Origin: Actinokineospora sp. NBRC 105648
GTDB lineage: Bacteria > Actinomycetota > Actinomycetes > Mycobacteriales > Pseudonocardiaceae
Length of the DNA: 64,000 bases
Assembly: GCF_030269645.1 (NCBI RefSeq)
Contig: NZ_BSTR01000029.1
Location: 1-64,000 of the forward strand
Direction of reading: 5' to 3'
The translations under genes were made by a program, and so were the position numbers. Positions 40,144-47,611 of this stretch are shown here, in pieces (within the stretch, counting starts at the first letter, position 1; each line of letters begins with the position of its first letter). Below the pieces are notes generated by a model. The model did not search any database and had not been told where the DNA came from. It saw only the letters and a list, made by a program, of their open reading frames with translations.

Positions 40144-40451
40144 TCACCAGCCTTACACTGTCCGCGTGGTGGACCACCCCGTGGTGCGAAACGAGGTCAC
40201 CGGCCCGACCACCGGCCCCGCAAGCACAACGCGGGCCTCGAGAACCACCGCACCAACTGCCGCAAGCACGACGAGCATGACGGCCACCACCACCGCGCGC
40301 CGAACGACCAAGCCCTCCACCCCGCACACCACCGCGGCCACCACAACCTCGCCGACGACCTCGCACGCAATGGTTTGGCGGACCCGTCAACCAGTGAACC
40401 CCCGCGCCGCGCCCCTCCGGCAGCCGGACATGATCGGATAGGGTTCGCCCC
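40144..40451. other. Intergenic, Thr/Ser-coding repeat-like composition
   Basis: This 308-bp gap has no gene I can support. The plus strand reads as a Thr/Ser-rich frame and the minus strand as a Val/Ala-rich hydrophobic frame over 40153-40344, mirror effects of the same composition. Neither has a ribosome site. A TAGGGT -10 candidate (40439-40444) lies 7 bases before the next ATG, the layout of a leaderless promoter. Confidence 0.5.
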
Positions 40452-40814
40452 ATGCCCACCCGACGAGCCACCCGCTACGCCGAACGCGGCCAACTCGAAT
40501 GCGGTTTCCGCGTGCTGCAGGGCCACCAGGACGGACTCACCACGGGTTGGCGCCACGGCCTGGCCACCCTGGCGGTAGACCACATCACCTTCGTCGCCAC
40601 CATCGGCGGCGTCCGCTTCCTCAAGCGCCAACCCATCCACCTGACCGTCGAAGGCGTCAACGCGGACACCCCACGGCAGCCGAGCGGCCGCGAGATCATC
40701 TCCGCCAGCCCGGTCACCAGAGTGATCCAACTGCGCACCCCGACGGCCGTGCTCGAGTGGGCCATCCTCGCCGACCAGGTCACCTGGGCCGTACACCAGG
40801 TCAACCCGGAGTAG
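40452..40814 (+). CDS. Small conserved-type hypothetical protein (DUF2550-like?)
   Basis: The protein has 120 residues, no membrane helix and no signal peptide. It contains GLTTGWRHGLATLAVDHITF and ends with VIQLRTPTAVLEWAILADQV. This faintly resembles the soluble part of actinobacterial DUF2550 proteins, but I am not certain. A TAGGGT hexamer sits 7 bases upstream of the ATG and there is no Shine-Dalgarno sequence, so the transcript is probably leaderless. Function unknown. Confidence 0.7.
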   Translation: MPTRRATRYAERGQLECGFRVLQGHQDGLTTGWRHGLATLAVDHITFVATIGGVRFLKRQPIHLTVEGVNADTPRQPSGREIISASPVTRVIQLRTPTAVLEWAILADQVTWAVHQVNPE

Positions 40815-40898
40815 CCCGTCTGCGTGCGATCGTCGCTCCGCTTGGCGAGTGCGCTCCCAACGAGGGCTACACCAGGTTGGCCCGTTCGCCCACGCCCG

Positions 40899-41258
40899 TT
40901 ACGCCTCTGTGCCGCGCAGCCGGTCGATCGTCCGGCGGTCCCGCTTCGTCGGCCTGCCCGTGCCGCGGTCGCGGTGCGCGATCGGGATGACGACCGGCGG
41001 CTTCGGCGTGCGGTCGATGAAGCACATCGCCGCCTCCGGGGCGCCGACGCGCTTCTGGATCACCCGGACCACCTCGACGACCCTGGTCGTGTCGCCGACG
41101 CGGGCGCGGATCTGGTCGCCGGGGACGAGGACGGTGGCGGGCTTGGCGGGTCGGTCGTTCACCCGCACGTGGCCGCCCCGGCAGGCCGCCGCGGCGTCCG
41201 GGCGGGTCTTGGCCAGTCGGACCGCCCACAGCCAGCGGTCTACGCGGTAGGACTCCAC
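40899..41258 (-). CDS. S4-domain RNA-binding protein, Hsp15 (HslR) type
   Basis: The 119-residue protein begins with an S4 fold, YRVDRWLWAVRLAKTRPDAA, then CRGGHVRVNDRPAKP and VLVPGDQIRAR. A basic tail (GRPTKRDRRTIDRLRGTE) follows, as in heat-shock protein 15. Hsp15 binds free 50S subunits carrying stalled peptidyl-tRNA. The start is a GTG. It is divergent from the arsenic regulator and is an ordinary chromosomal gene. Confidence 0.9.
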   Translation of the reverse strand: MESYRVDRWLWAVRLAKTRPDAAAACRGGHVRVNDRPAKPATVLVPGDQIRARVGDTTRVVEVVRVIQKRVGAPEAAMCFIDRTPKPPVVIPIAHRDRGTGRPTKRDRRTIDRLRGTEA

Positions 41259-41299
41259 GGGTTACATGATGCCCCTGAGGGGGGAGACAGGCACAGCCG

Positions 41300-41340
41300 T
41301 TGACGACGGACACTTGCCTCAGTCATCATTGACTCAATGA
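41300..41340 (+). promoter_or_regulatory. Leaderless ArsR promoter with overlapping operator
   Basis: A TTGACG -35 (41300-41305), a 17-base spacer and a TCATCA -10 (41323-41328) place the start of transcription at or next to the ATG at 41337. A perfect inverted repeat, TCATTGA-C-TCAATGA (41326-41340), overlaps the -10 and the start codon. There is no ribosome site. This fits autorepression by the ArsR domain, relieved by arsenite. Confidence 0.6.
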
Positions 41341-42020
41341 GTACTGACTGGTCTGCCGAGCTAGCGGCCCGCGCCCGGGTGCACGCGGCACTCGGCGAGC
41401 CCGCCCGGTTGGCGATCGTCGACCGCCTGCTGCTCGGCGACGCGTCCCCGGGCGAGGTGGGCGCTGAGCTGGGCCTGTCCAGCAACCTGCTGGCCCACCA
41501 CGTCAAGCAGCTCGAACTCGCGGACCTGGTCACGCGGTCGCGCTCGGAGGGCGACCACCGGCGCACCTACCTCCGATTGCGCACGTCCGCACTGTCAGAC
41601 CTGATGCCCACAAGAACCCGAAAAGCCCACCGCGTGGTGTTCGTGTGCAGTCACAACTCGGCCCGATCGCAGCTGGCGGCGGCGCTGTGGGCCAAGCGCA
41701 GCCCCGTCCCGACGACCTCCGCGGGCACCCGTCCCGCCGAGTCGGTGCACCCGCTCGCGGTGATCACCGCGCGGGCCCACGGGCTGACGCTCACGCACCC
41801 CCAGCACGTGGCACGGGTACTGCGTCTGGACGACCTGGTGGTGGCGGTCTGCGACAACGCGCACGAGGAGATGGACCCGACCGACCGCCTGCACTGGTCG
41901 GTGCCAGACCCGGCCGCCACCGGCACCGAGACCGCCTTCAACAATGCCTACCTGGACCTGGCCGACCGAGTCGACCGGCTGGCCCCGGCTGTCCGCACCC
42001 CGCAGGGGGATGGGCCGTGA
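41337..42020 (+). CDS. ArsR-ArsC fusion: arsenic regulator with LMW-phosphatase-type arsenate reductase domain
   Basis: The protein has 227 residues. Residues 10-85 form an ArsR winged helix (LGEPARLAIVDRLLLGDAS, LGLSSNLLAHHVKQLELADL). Residues 95-220 form a low-molecular-weight phosphatase/arsenate reductase domain with the CX5R loop VCSHNSARSQLAAALW and a later DPAATG. Such fusions regulate and contribute to arsenate resistance. It heads a short arsenic island with an aquaporin and a second arsenate reductase. The ArsR part lacks the classical ELCVCDL arsenite site of plasmid ArsR, so its cysteine ligands are not obvious. Confidence 0.88.
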   Translation: MSTDWSAELAARARVHAALGEPARLAIVDRLLLGDASPGEVGAELGLSSNLLAHHVKQLELADLVTRSRSEGDHRRTYLRLRTSALSDLMPTRTRKAHRVVFVCSHNSARSQLAAALWAKRSPVPTTSAGTRPAESVHPLAVITARAHGLTLTHPQHVARVLRLDDLVVAVCDNAHEEMDPTDRLHWSVPDPAATGTETAFNNAYLDLADRVDRLAPAVRTPQGDGP

Positions 42021-42375
42021 CCCGCTGGTTGGAACCTGGAACGGATGGCGGCACATCGCCGCGTTCGACGTCGGCCGGACAGGTCTCGGACCAGCAGCCC
42101 ATGCACCTACCAGGGCGGACCGGGCGCCCGACGGCTCATGGTCCTGGCGCTGATCCCGCTCGCTCAAGCCGCGTAGCCCTGCGGCGAGCCGACGAGCGCG
42201 GCGACCCGTTGGCCCACCTCGCCTCGGCGCACGGCAAGCAGGTCGGCGGTGACCACGCCGCCCAGGTTGTCTTGCCACGTGACAGCCCGATCGGCCACCT
42301 CCCGCCGCGTCGCCGCGCCCGGATTCTGCCTGCGGTTCGGCTCTGCCCGCTCGCCCGCGCTCGCGGTGGTCGGCC
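42021..42375. other. Gap between ArsR-ArsC fusion and aquaporin genes
   Basis: No gene on either strand passes my standard in these 355 bases. One minus-strand frame (about 42164-42330) reads like the end of a real protein (VADRAVTWQDNLGGVVTADL, stop at 42164), but it has no credible start or upstream partner, so it may be a gene remnant. The gap interrupts an otherwise compact arsenic operon. Confidence 0.4.
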
Positions 42376-43059
42376 ATGACCCGCCAACTGTCCCGGGCCC
42401 TGCTCGCCGAGTTCCTCGGCAGCCTCCTGCTCACGGCCCTGGTGATCGGTTCCGGCATCGCCGCCCAACGCCTCTCGCCCGGCGACCGGGGGCTCCAACT
42501 GTTGGAGAACGCCGCCGCCACGGCCGCGGGTCTCTACGCCCTGATCCTGGTCTTCGGCCCCGTCAGCGGCGCGCACTTCAACCCGATCGTGTCCTTTGTA
42601 GACTCCGCACTCGGCGGCCTGCCCCGACGCCGCGCCCTGGCCTATGCCCCCGTTCAAGTAGCCGGCTGCGTAGTCGGGGCGGTCCTCGCCAACGTCCTGT
42701 TCGAAGCCGCCCCGGTCAGCATCAGCACCACCGACCGCGCGAGTTGGGCGCACGGGGTGTCCGAGGTGGTGGCCGCCCTGGGGCTGTTGCTGGTGATCTT
42801 CTCGCTACTCCGCACCGACCGCGCCCAACGGGTGCCCGCCGCCGTGGGTGCCTACATCGGCGCTGCCTACTTCTTCACCAGCTCAACGAGTTTCGCCAAC
42901 CCGGCCATCACCATCGGCCGCGTCTTCAGCGACACCTTCGCCGGGATCGCCCCATCCTCGGTCCCCGCGTTCGTCCTCGCCCAGCTCGCCGCCGGCGCAC
43001 TCTCCGTGCCCCTGCTGCGTTTCCTCTACCCACCTGTCGCAAGCACGGAGGACCCATGA
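42376..43059 (+). CDS. Aquaporin/MIP channel, arsenite-efflux (AqpS) type
   Basis: This 227-residue membrane protein has six helices and the two half-helix NPA signatures: SGAHFNPIVS (NPI variant) and SFANPAITIG. In arsenic islands such channels let arsenite, produced by ArsC, flow out of the cell, replacing an ArsB/Acr3 pump. It lies between the ArsR-ArsC fusion and a separate arsC with a four-base overlap, which supports that role. Confidence 0.9.
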   Translation: MTRQLSRALLAEFLGSLLLTALVIGSGIAAQRLSPGDRGLQLLENAAATAAGLYALILVFGPVSGAHFNPIVSFVDSALGGLPRRRALAYAPVQVAGCVVGAVLANVLFEAAPVSISTTDRASWAHGVSEVVAALGLLLVIFSLLRTDRAQRVPAAVGAYIGAAYFFTSSTSFANPAITIGRVFSDTFAGIAPSSVPAFVLAQLAAGALSVPLLRFLYPPVASTEDP

Positions 43060-43469
43060 CATCGGTGCTGTTCGTGTGCGTGCACAACGCCGGCCGCTCA
43101 CAGATGGCCGCGGGCTGGCTGCGCCACCTGGCAGGCGACCGGGTGGAGGTCCACTCCGCCGGTTCCGCCCCAGCCGACCAGGTGAACCCGGCGGTCATCG
43201 AGGCCATGCGCGAGGTCGGAGTCGACCTCACCACCGAGACCCCGAAGCTCCTCACCCACACCGCGCTCACCGAGTCCGACGTCTGCGTCACCATGGGCTG
43301 CGGTGACGCCTGCCCGGTCTTCCCCGGAAAGCGCTACCTGGACTGGGAGCTGGACGACCCCGCCGGACAGGACCTGGCCGCGGTCCGCCGGATCCGCGAC
43401 CGGATCAGGTCCCTCGTCGAGGCACTGCTGGCCGATCTGGACGCCGGGCCACGCTCGGCGTCGACCTAG
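43056..43469 (+). CDS. arsC: Arsenate reductase, thioredoxin/LMW-phosphatase type
   Basis: This 137-residue enzyme has the active loop FVCVHNAGRSQMAAGW (CX5R) and the later resolving cysteines in VTMGCGDACPVFPGK, followed by WELDDPAGQ. It reduces arsenate to arsenite using thioredoxin or mycothiol/mycoredoxin as electron donor. The ATG overlaps the aquaporin stop by four bases and has a GGAGGA ribosome site. It completes the arsenic island. Confidence 0.93.
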   Translation: MTSVLFVCVHNAGRSQMAAGWLRHLAGDRVEVHSAGSAPADQVNPAVIEAMREVGVDLTTETPKLLTHTALTESDVCVTMGCGDACPVFPGKRYLDWELDDPAGQDLAAVRRIRDRIRSLVEALLADLDAGPRSAST

Positions 43470-43518
43470 ACTGCTCACGTGCCGCCCGGCCCGACAACAC
43501 TCCTGACGACATCGCGTT

Positions 43519-43800
43519 CCCTGCGCTGAAGCCCACCGACTGGGCCGTCGTCCGGCGTGTCTACGCCGAAGGCCTAGCTACCTTCGAGACCGCCGTTCCC
43601 AGCCGTGGACGCTCCAGACGTCGATCTTCGTCGAGAACCGCGCCAGCCTGGCCCTGCACCACACCGCGGGCACCGGACCGTTGGCGTCCTCAAGCACCCT
43701 GTGCACGGGCGGAACCGGCACGCGTCCCCACAAGCGCTGCAGCGCGGTGTACTCGCGGCGCCTGCGCTGGTGCGTCAGGGCCCGCGTAGTCCTTTTCCAC
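43519..43800 (+). pseudogene. Decayed phosphinothricin N-acetyltransferase-like GNAT gene
   Basis: Pieces of a PAT-type GNAT are readable in different frames. The N-terminal part (about 43520-43600) reads LKPTDWAVVRRVYAEGLATF then ETAVPS. After a junction near 43602 the frame WTLQTSIFVENRASLALHHT follows, matching the C-terminal half of PAT proteins. A further frame shift gives RTVGVLKHPVHGR near 43670-43710. The middle, including the acetyl-CoA loop, is missing. So this is a gene with an internal deletion and frameshifts, no longer functional. No intact start remains. Confidence 0.65.
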
Positions 43801-43877
43801 GACCACCCCGTCACCGGTGGTACCCGTGTCGCAGTGGTCGCGTGGGTGGATCTTCGCGTACCGGTCCCGCCGGGCGA

Positions 43878-44246
43878 CTACTTGGTGACGAGCAGGTCCC
43901 AGCCCGCGATGCCCGGGCGGCACTTGTACGAGGTCCAGGCGCCCGCCGCGATGCCTGCGTCGCCCGCGGCCTTGCACTTGGCCAGGGTCGGGAAGGTGGC
44001 GATGTAGGCGTCGGTGAAGGTGCCGTAGGTCGGGTCCGCGCTGAGGCTGTAGCCCGCGATCCCGCTCTGGCACGAGTAGGTCACGAACACCGCCCCGCTG
44101 ACGCCGTTGGTGCCCGCCGAGGTGCACTCGGCGGAGGTGGGCAGGTTGAACAGGTACACCGACGGGATCGCCTGCGCGGGCGTGCCCAGGCCAAGTGCCG
44201 CGACCCCCGCGATGGTGACCGCGGCGATACGGGAAAGGACCGACAT
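43878..44246 (-). CDS. Small secreted protein with two Cys-containing repeats
   Basis: The protein has 122 residues with a Sec signal peptide (SRIAAVTIAGVAALGL, cleavage near AQA-I). The mature part consists of two similar units of about 40 residues. Each has LPTSAEC or FPTLAKC, an SAG/AAG-x2-G stretch, then YSCQSGIAGY or YKCRPGIAGW. The four Cys (two per unit) suggest disulfides after export. An SD (GGAGATA) precedes the ATG. I do not recognise the family and assign no function. Confidence 0.8.
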   Translation of the reverse strand: MSVLSRIAAVTIAGVAALGLGTPAQAIPSVYLFNLPTSAECTSAGTNGVSGAVFVTYSCQSGIAGYSLSADPTYGTFTDAYIATFPTLAKCKAAGDAGIAAGAWTSYKCRPGIAGWDLLVTK

Positions 44247-44856
44247 GATTATCTCCAGTCGTCAATGAGGTCTTCGCTGACGTCATGCTGGAACAACGGG
44301 AGTCATGTTATCCGGGGCGCACAGACCCAAATGGAATCTTTGGTGGTCGGTGCCATTCACGTACAGCGACATTGACCCGAATTGGCTAATGCGACCCGGG
44401 TGATATCGGTGCACCTCATCCGCCGCGGCTCGGTGCGCGGCGCTCGTCGTCCTGGGGTGAATGGCCCATTCCGGTCGGTCACGCTGGGTGACTGAACGTG
44501 GCGCTCACCACTCGATCTAGCGGACTTCGGCCATGGTCGGCCCGAAGTCGCTCCGGCCGGCCGTCGAACGCGGCCCTGACCAGCCGGTCCGGTTCGGCGC
44601 TATTGGTGGCCGAAATCCGCGACAACCATCGTTCGCCTGGGTGATCTCGATCGCCGAAATGGTCGCCTAACAGCCGTCGTCTCTGAATGTGGGAGCTGGT
44701 GGATCGGTTGGGGGATGGGGATCCCTGGGATGGAGTATTGAGCGGGAAGGCGACGGCGTGCTTAGATCGTTTAGTCGACTTCGAGCCTTGCGACCTGGCT
44801 GCCATCCGCCCAAGGACCGGTTTATTCGGGGCGCACTGACAATAACGGGGGAAATT
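44247..44856. other. Long intergenic region, promoter of the second biosynthetic set
   Basis: These 610 bases hold no gene I can support. GC content drops in 44280-44400 and again in 44750-44856, as at promoters. The left part is the leader of the secreted repeat protein, and the right part should contain the promoter for the methyltransferase and following genes. I cannot define boxes with confidence. Confidence 0.45.
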
Positions 44857-45570
44857 GTGGTAACGCCGATGTCGGCACGGGACGAATCCGCTATCCCGCT
44901 CTGGAACGACGCCTACGACACCTCCAGCCTGGCCGGTGGCGCCAACCTCTGGGGCGACCCGCCGGTGCCCTACGCGCAGGTCGCGGCCGAGCTGTTCGCC
45001 GAGCGCGGCGCCGCCGTGGTGCTCGACCTGCCCTGCGGCGACGGCCGCAACCTGCCCCCGCTGGCCGCGGGCGGCTCGGTGCTGCTGGCCGGTGACACCT
45101 CGGTCAACGGCATGGCCATCGCCGAGGCCGTGGTCGACCGGGCGGGCGTGCGCGCGAAGACCGTTTTCCTGCGGCTCAACGCTTTCGACACCGGTCTGCT
45201 GGACAACTCGGTCGACGGCATCTTCTGCTGGGACCTGCTCGGCCACCTCACCGTCCCCGAGGACGCGCTGCGCGAGTTCTGGCGGATCCTGCGCCCGGGC
45301 GGCGCCCTGGTGGCGAACATGTGGACCATGAACGACTGCCAGGTCACCGACCCGAACATCCGCGAGGTCGAGCCGAAGATCTACATCGACCACTTCGACT
45401 TCTACTGCCGCTTCTACGAGCGCCCGGATCTCGACGCGTTGCTGGAATCGGTCGGAATGGTCGCGGAGAATGTGGAGACGCAGCGCTGGTGGGAGCCGCC
45501 GCACTCCGGTTACCGCGATTACGAGCACGAGCACGAGAGCCTCATCTTCACCATTCGCAAGAACGCCTGA
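44857..45570 (+). CDS. Class I SAM-dependent methyltransferase
   Basis: The protein has 237 residues. SAM motif I is VLDLPCGDGRNLPPL, motif II/III region GIFCWDLLGHLTVPED, and FWRILRPGGALVANMW is motif post-III. I use the GTG at 44857 (VTPMSARDES) because ACGGGGGAAA precedes it; ATG 44869 is also possible. The acceptor (N, O or C) cannot be told. It is first in the second biosynthetic set, 59 bases before the kinase gene, so methylation of the amino acid or dipeptide product is plausible. Confidence 0.85.
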   Translation: MVTPMSARDESAIPLWNDAYDTSSLAGGANLWGDPPVPYAQVAAELFAERGAAVVLDLPCGDGRNLPPLAAGGSVLLAGDTSVNGMAIAEAVVDRAGVRAKTVFLRLNAFDTGLLDNSVDGIFCWDLLGHLTVPEDALREFWRILRPGGALVANMWTMNDCQVTDPNIREVEPKIYIDHFDFYCRFYERPDLDALLESVGMVAENVETQRWWEPPHSGYRDYEHEHESLIFTIRKNA

Positions 45571-45629
45571 CCAAGACGCGGCGCGCGGGCAGGCCTGCGG
45601 TGGACCAGCTTGGGGGAGCATTGATCTCG

Positions 45630-46568
45630 ATGACACAGGGGCGCCGGGGTCCCGGCGCGCCGCGGGTCGGCATCGGCACCGCGCACGGCCACCACGGCGA
45701 GCTGGTGCAGGGCGCGTTCAGCAGACCGGGCGGGGCGCTGGTCCGCGCCCTGCTCACCCTGCCGCACCGCGGGATCGGCAGCCGGGTGGTCTTCCACCCC
45801 GAGCCCGGTGCCGCGCTCGTGCTGCCCGGTCCGGGCTACGAGAAGGTCGGCCGGGCGGTCGAGCTGACCCTGCGGGCGCTGTTCGACGAGCCGCCCGGCG
45901 GCCGGGTCGAGGTCACCGGCGACGTCCCGCGCGGGGTCGGCATGGGCTCGTCCACCAGCGACGTCACCGCCGCGATCCGGGCGGTGGCCGACAGCCGCGG
46001 CGCGCCGCTGCCCGACGACGAGGTGGCCCGGCTGGCCGCGCTCGCCGAGGGCGCCTGCGACTCGATCATGGTGGCCGACCGGGTGGTGCTCTTCGCCCAG
46101 CGCGAGGGCGCCGTCGTGGAGACCCTCGCGCCGCGGCTGCCGCCGATGGTCGTGGTCGGCTGCGACACCGACCCCGGTGTCTCGGTCGACACCCTGGCGC
46201 ACGAGCAGCCGCGCTACGGCAGCACCGAGCTGGCCACCTTCGGCGTGCTGCGCAGTGCCCTGCGCCGCTCGCTGACCACCGGTGACGTCGGCCTGCTCGG
46301 CCGCGCCGCCAGCGCCAGCGCCCGGATCAACCAGCGCTTCCTGCCCAAGCAGCCGTTGGACTTCCTGCTCGCGCTGGCCGAGGAGGAGGGGGCCTGCGGG
46401 GTCCAGGTGGCGCACAGCGGCACGGTCGCCGGGGTGATCTTCGACCCGGCCCGGCCGGACACCGCGCACGGGGTCTACCGCGCGGTCGACCGGATCGGCG
46501 CGGCGGGCCTGCCGGTCACCAGCGTGCTGGGCGAGTCGCTGGTGCGCGACGTGCCGGTGGGCGCGTGA
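45630..46568 (+). CDS. GHMP kinase, PduX-like L-threonine kinase
   Basis: The protein has 312 residues. The N-terminus has GTAHGHHGELVQGAF, the mark of PduX-type kinases. The GHMP ATP loop is PRGVGMGSSTSDVTAAIRAV. The family phosphorylates L-Thr (PduX in cobalamin assembly) or related small molecules. There is no cobalamin gene near; instead a PLP synthase and a lyase follow with one-base overlaps. I infer that it makes O-phospho-L-Thr (or O-phospho-Ser) as the activated substrate for the next enzyme. Confidence 0.82.
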   Translation: MTQGRRGPGAPRVGIGTAHGHHGELVQGAFSRPGGALVRALLTLPHRGIGSRVVFHPEPGAALVLPGPGYEKVGRAVELTLRALFDEPPGGRVEVTGDVPRGVGMGSSTSDVTAAIRAVADSRGAPLPDDEVARLAALAEGACDSIMVADRVVLFAQREGAVVETLAPRLPPMVVVGCDTDPGVSVDTLAHEQPRYGSTELATFGVLRSALRRSLTTGDVGLLGRAASASARINQRFLPKQPLDFLLALAEEEGACGVQVAHSGTVAGVIFDPARPDTAHGVYRAVDRIGAAGLPVTSVLGESLVRDVPVGA

Positions 46569-47611
46569 TGCCCGCTCGGCCCTACGGCGAGGCGACCGAG
46601 GCCTACCGGATCCCCAAGCTGATCCGCCTGGCGCCCAACCTCTACGGGGTCTGCTTCACCCTGATGAAGATGATCCCGGCGCGGCACATCCTGCGCCGGG
46701 CCGAGGCCGACGGGCTGCTGGAGCCGGAGACGGTGGTCGTGGAGACCACCTCCGGCACCTTCGGCCTGGCGCTGGCGATGCAGACCGCGCAGGCGGGCAG
46801 GCGGCTCATCCTGGTCAGCGACCCGGCCGTGGACGAGCGGCTGCTGCGCAGGCTCACCGACCTCGGCGCGGTCGTCGAGCGGGTGGCCGCCAAGGCCGCG
46901 GTCGGCGGCTACCAGGCCGCCCGGCTGACCCGGCTGGCCGAGATCCGCCGCGAGCTGCCCTCGACGTTCTGCCCGGAGCAGTACAGCAACCCGGACAACC
47001 CGCGCTCGTACGCGCTGGTGGCCGAGCTGCTGGTGGAGGCGCTGGGCCAGGTCGACTGCGTGGTCGGGCCGGTCGGCTCCGGCGGCTCGCTGTGCGGCAC
47101 CACCCGGTTCCTGCGCTCGGTGCTGCCCGACTGCCACGCGATCGGTGTCGACTCGCACGACAGTGTCCTCTTCGGACACCCGGACGGTCCAAGGGCGCTG
47201 CGCGGCCTGGGGAACAGCCTGATGCCCCCGAACCTCGACCACACCGTCCTGGACAGCGTGCACTGGTGCACCGCCGACGAGGCGTTCCTCGCCACCCGGC
47301 AACTGCACCAGCGGCACGCCCTGTTCATGGGGCCGACCTCGGGCGCGGCGTACCTGTCCGCGCGCTGGTGGGCGCGCGAACACCCCGACGCCCTCACCGT
47401 GGTCCTGCTACCTGACGAGGGATACCGCTACCTAGACACGGTCTACGACGACGCCTGGCTCGCGGCAGAGGGCCACGTCCGCGCCGAGCTGCCGGACGCG
47501 CCGACACCGGTCGCCGACGCGACCGTCCCCGGCACCGTGTGGTCGGCGTTCGACTGGGGCAGGCGCACCTACGCCGACGCCGTGGCCGGCGTCGGCCTGG
47601 CGGTGCGCTGA
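46568..47611 (+). CDS. PLP-dependent beta-replacement enzyme (cysteine synthase/SbnA fold)
   Basis: This 347-residue protein has the fold-type II pattern. The Schiff-base Lys aligns in FTLMKMIPARHILRRAEADG. The substrate loop is ETTSGTFGLAL, and the PLP phosphate loop is VGPVGSGGSLCG. SbnA and related enzymes replace a phosphate or acetate leaving group with an amine nucleophile. With a threonine kinase before and an argininosuccinate-lyase homologue after, the likely reaction is O-phospho-Thr + L-Asp to an N-(aminocarboxypropyl)-aspartate. The asparagine of the usual TSGNTG loop is Thr here, a possible specificity change. ATG at 46568 overlaps the kinase stop by one base (GTG 46565 possible). 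Confidence 0.85.
   Translation: MPARPYGEATEAYRIPKLIRLAPNLYGVCFTLMKMIPARHILRRAEADGLLEPETVVVETTSGTFGLALAMQTAQAGRRLILVSDPAVDERLLRRLTDLGAVVERVAAKAAVGGYQAARLTRLAEIRRELPSTFCPEQYSNPDNPRSYALVAELLVEALGQVDCVVGPVGSGGSLCGTTRFLRSVLPDCHAIGVDSHDSVLFGHPDGPRALRGLGNSLMPPNLDHTVLDSVHWCTADEAFLATRQLHQRHALFMGPTSGAAYLSARWWAREHPDALTVVLLPDEGYRYLDTVYDDAWLAAEGHVRAELPDAPTPVADATVPGTVWSAFDWGRRTYADAVAGVGLAVR

Noticed and set aside
40153-40441. Thr-rich plus-strand and Val-rich minus-strand small frames
   Set aside because: They mirror each other, lack ribosome sites and show no conserved pattern; I treat the stretch as non-coding.
42164-42380. Protein-like minus-strand tail (REVADRAVTWQDN, stop at 42164)
   Set aside because: No start, no ribosome site, and it runs into the aquaporin gene; at most a remnant.
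44479-44700. Minus-strand frame with RISATN, similar to RISATQ in the small frame at 57989-58249
   Set aside because: Only a five-residue match; too short to claim a repeated gene family.
45630-46568. GHMP kinase as part of cobalamin or homoserine metabolism
   Set aside because: No cobalamin or threonine-pathway genes nearby; the following PLP enzyme and lyase overlap it and point to a dedicated amino-acid route.
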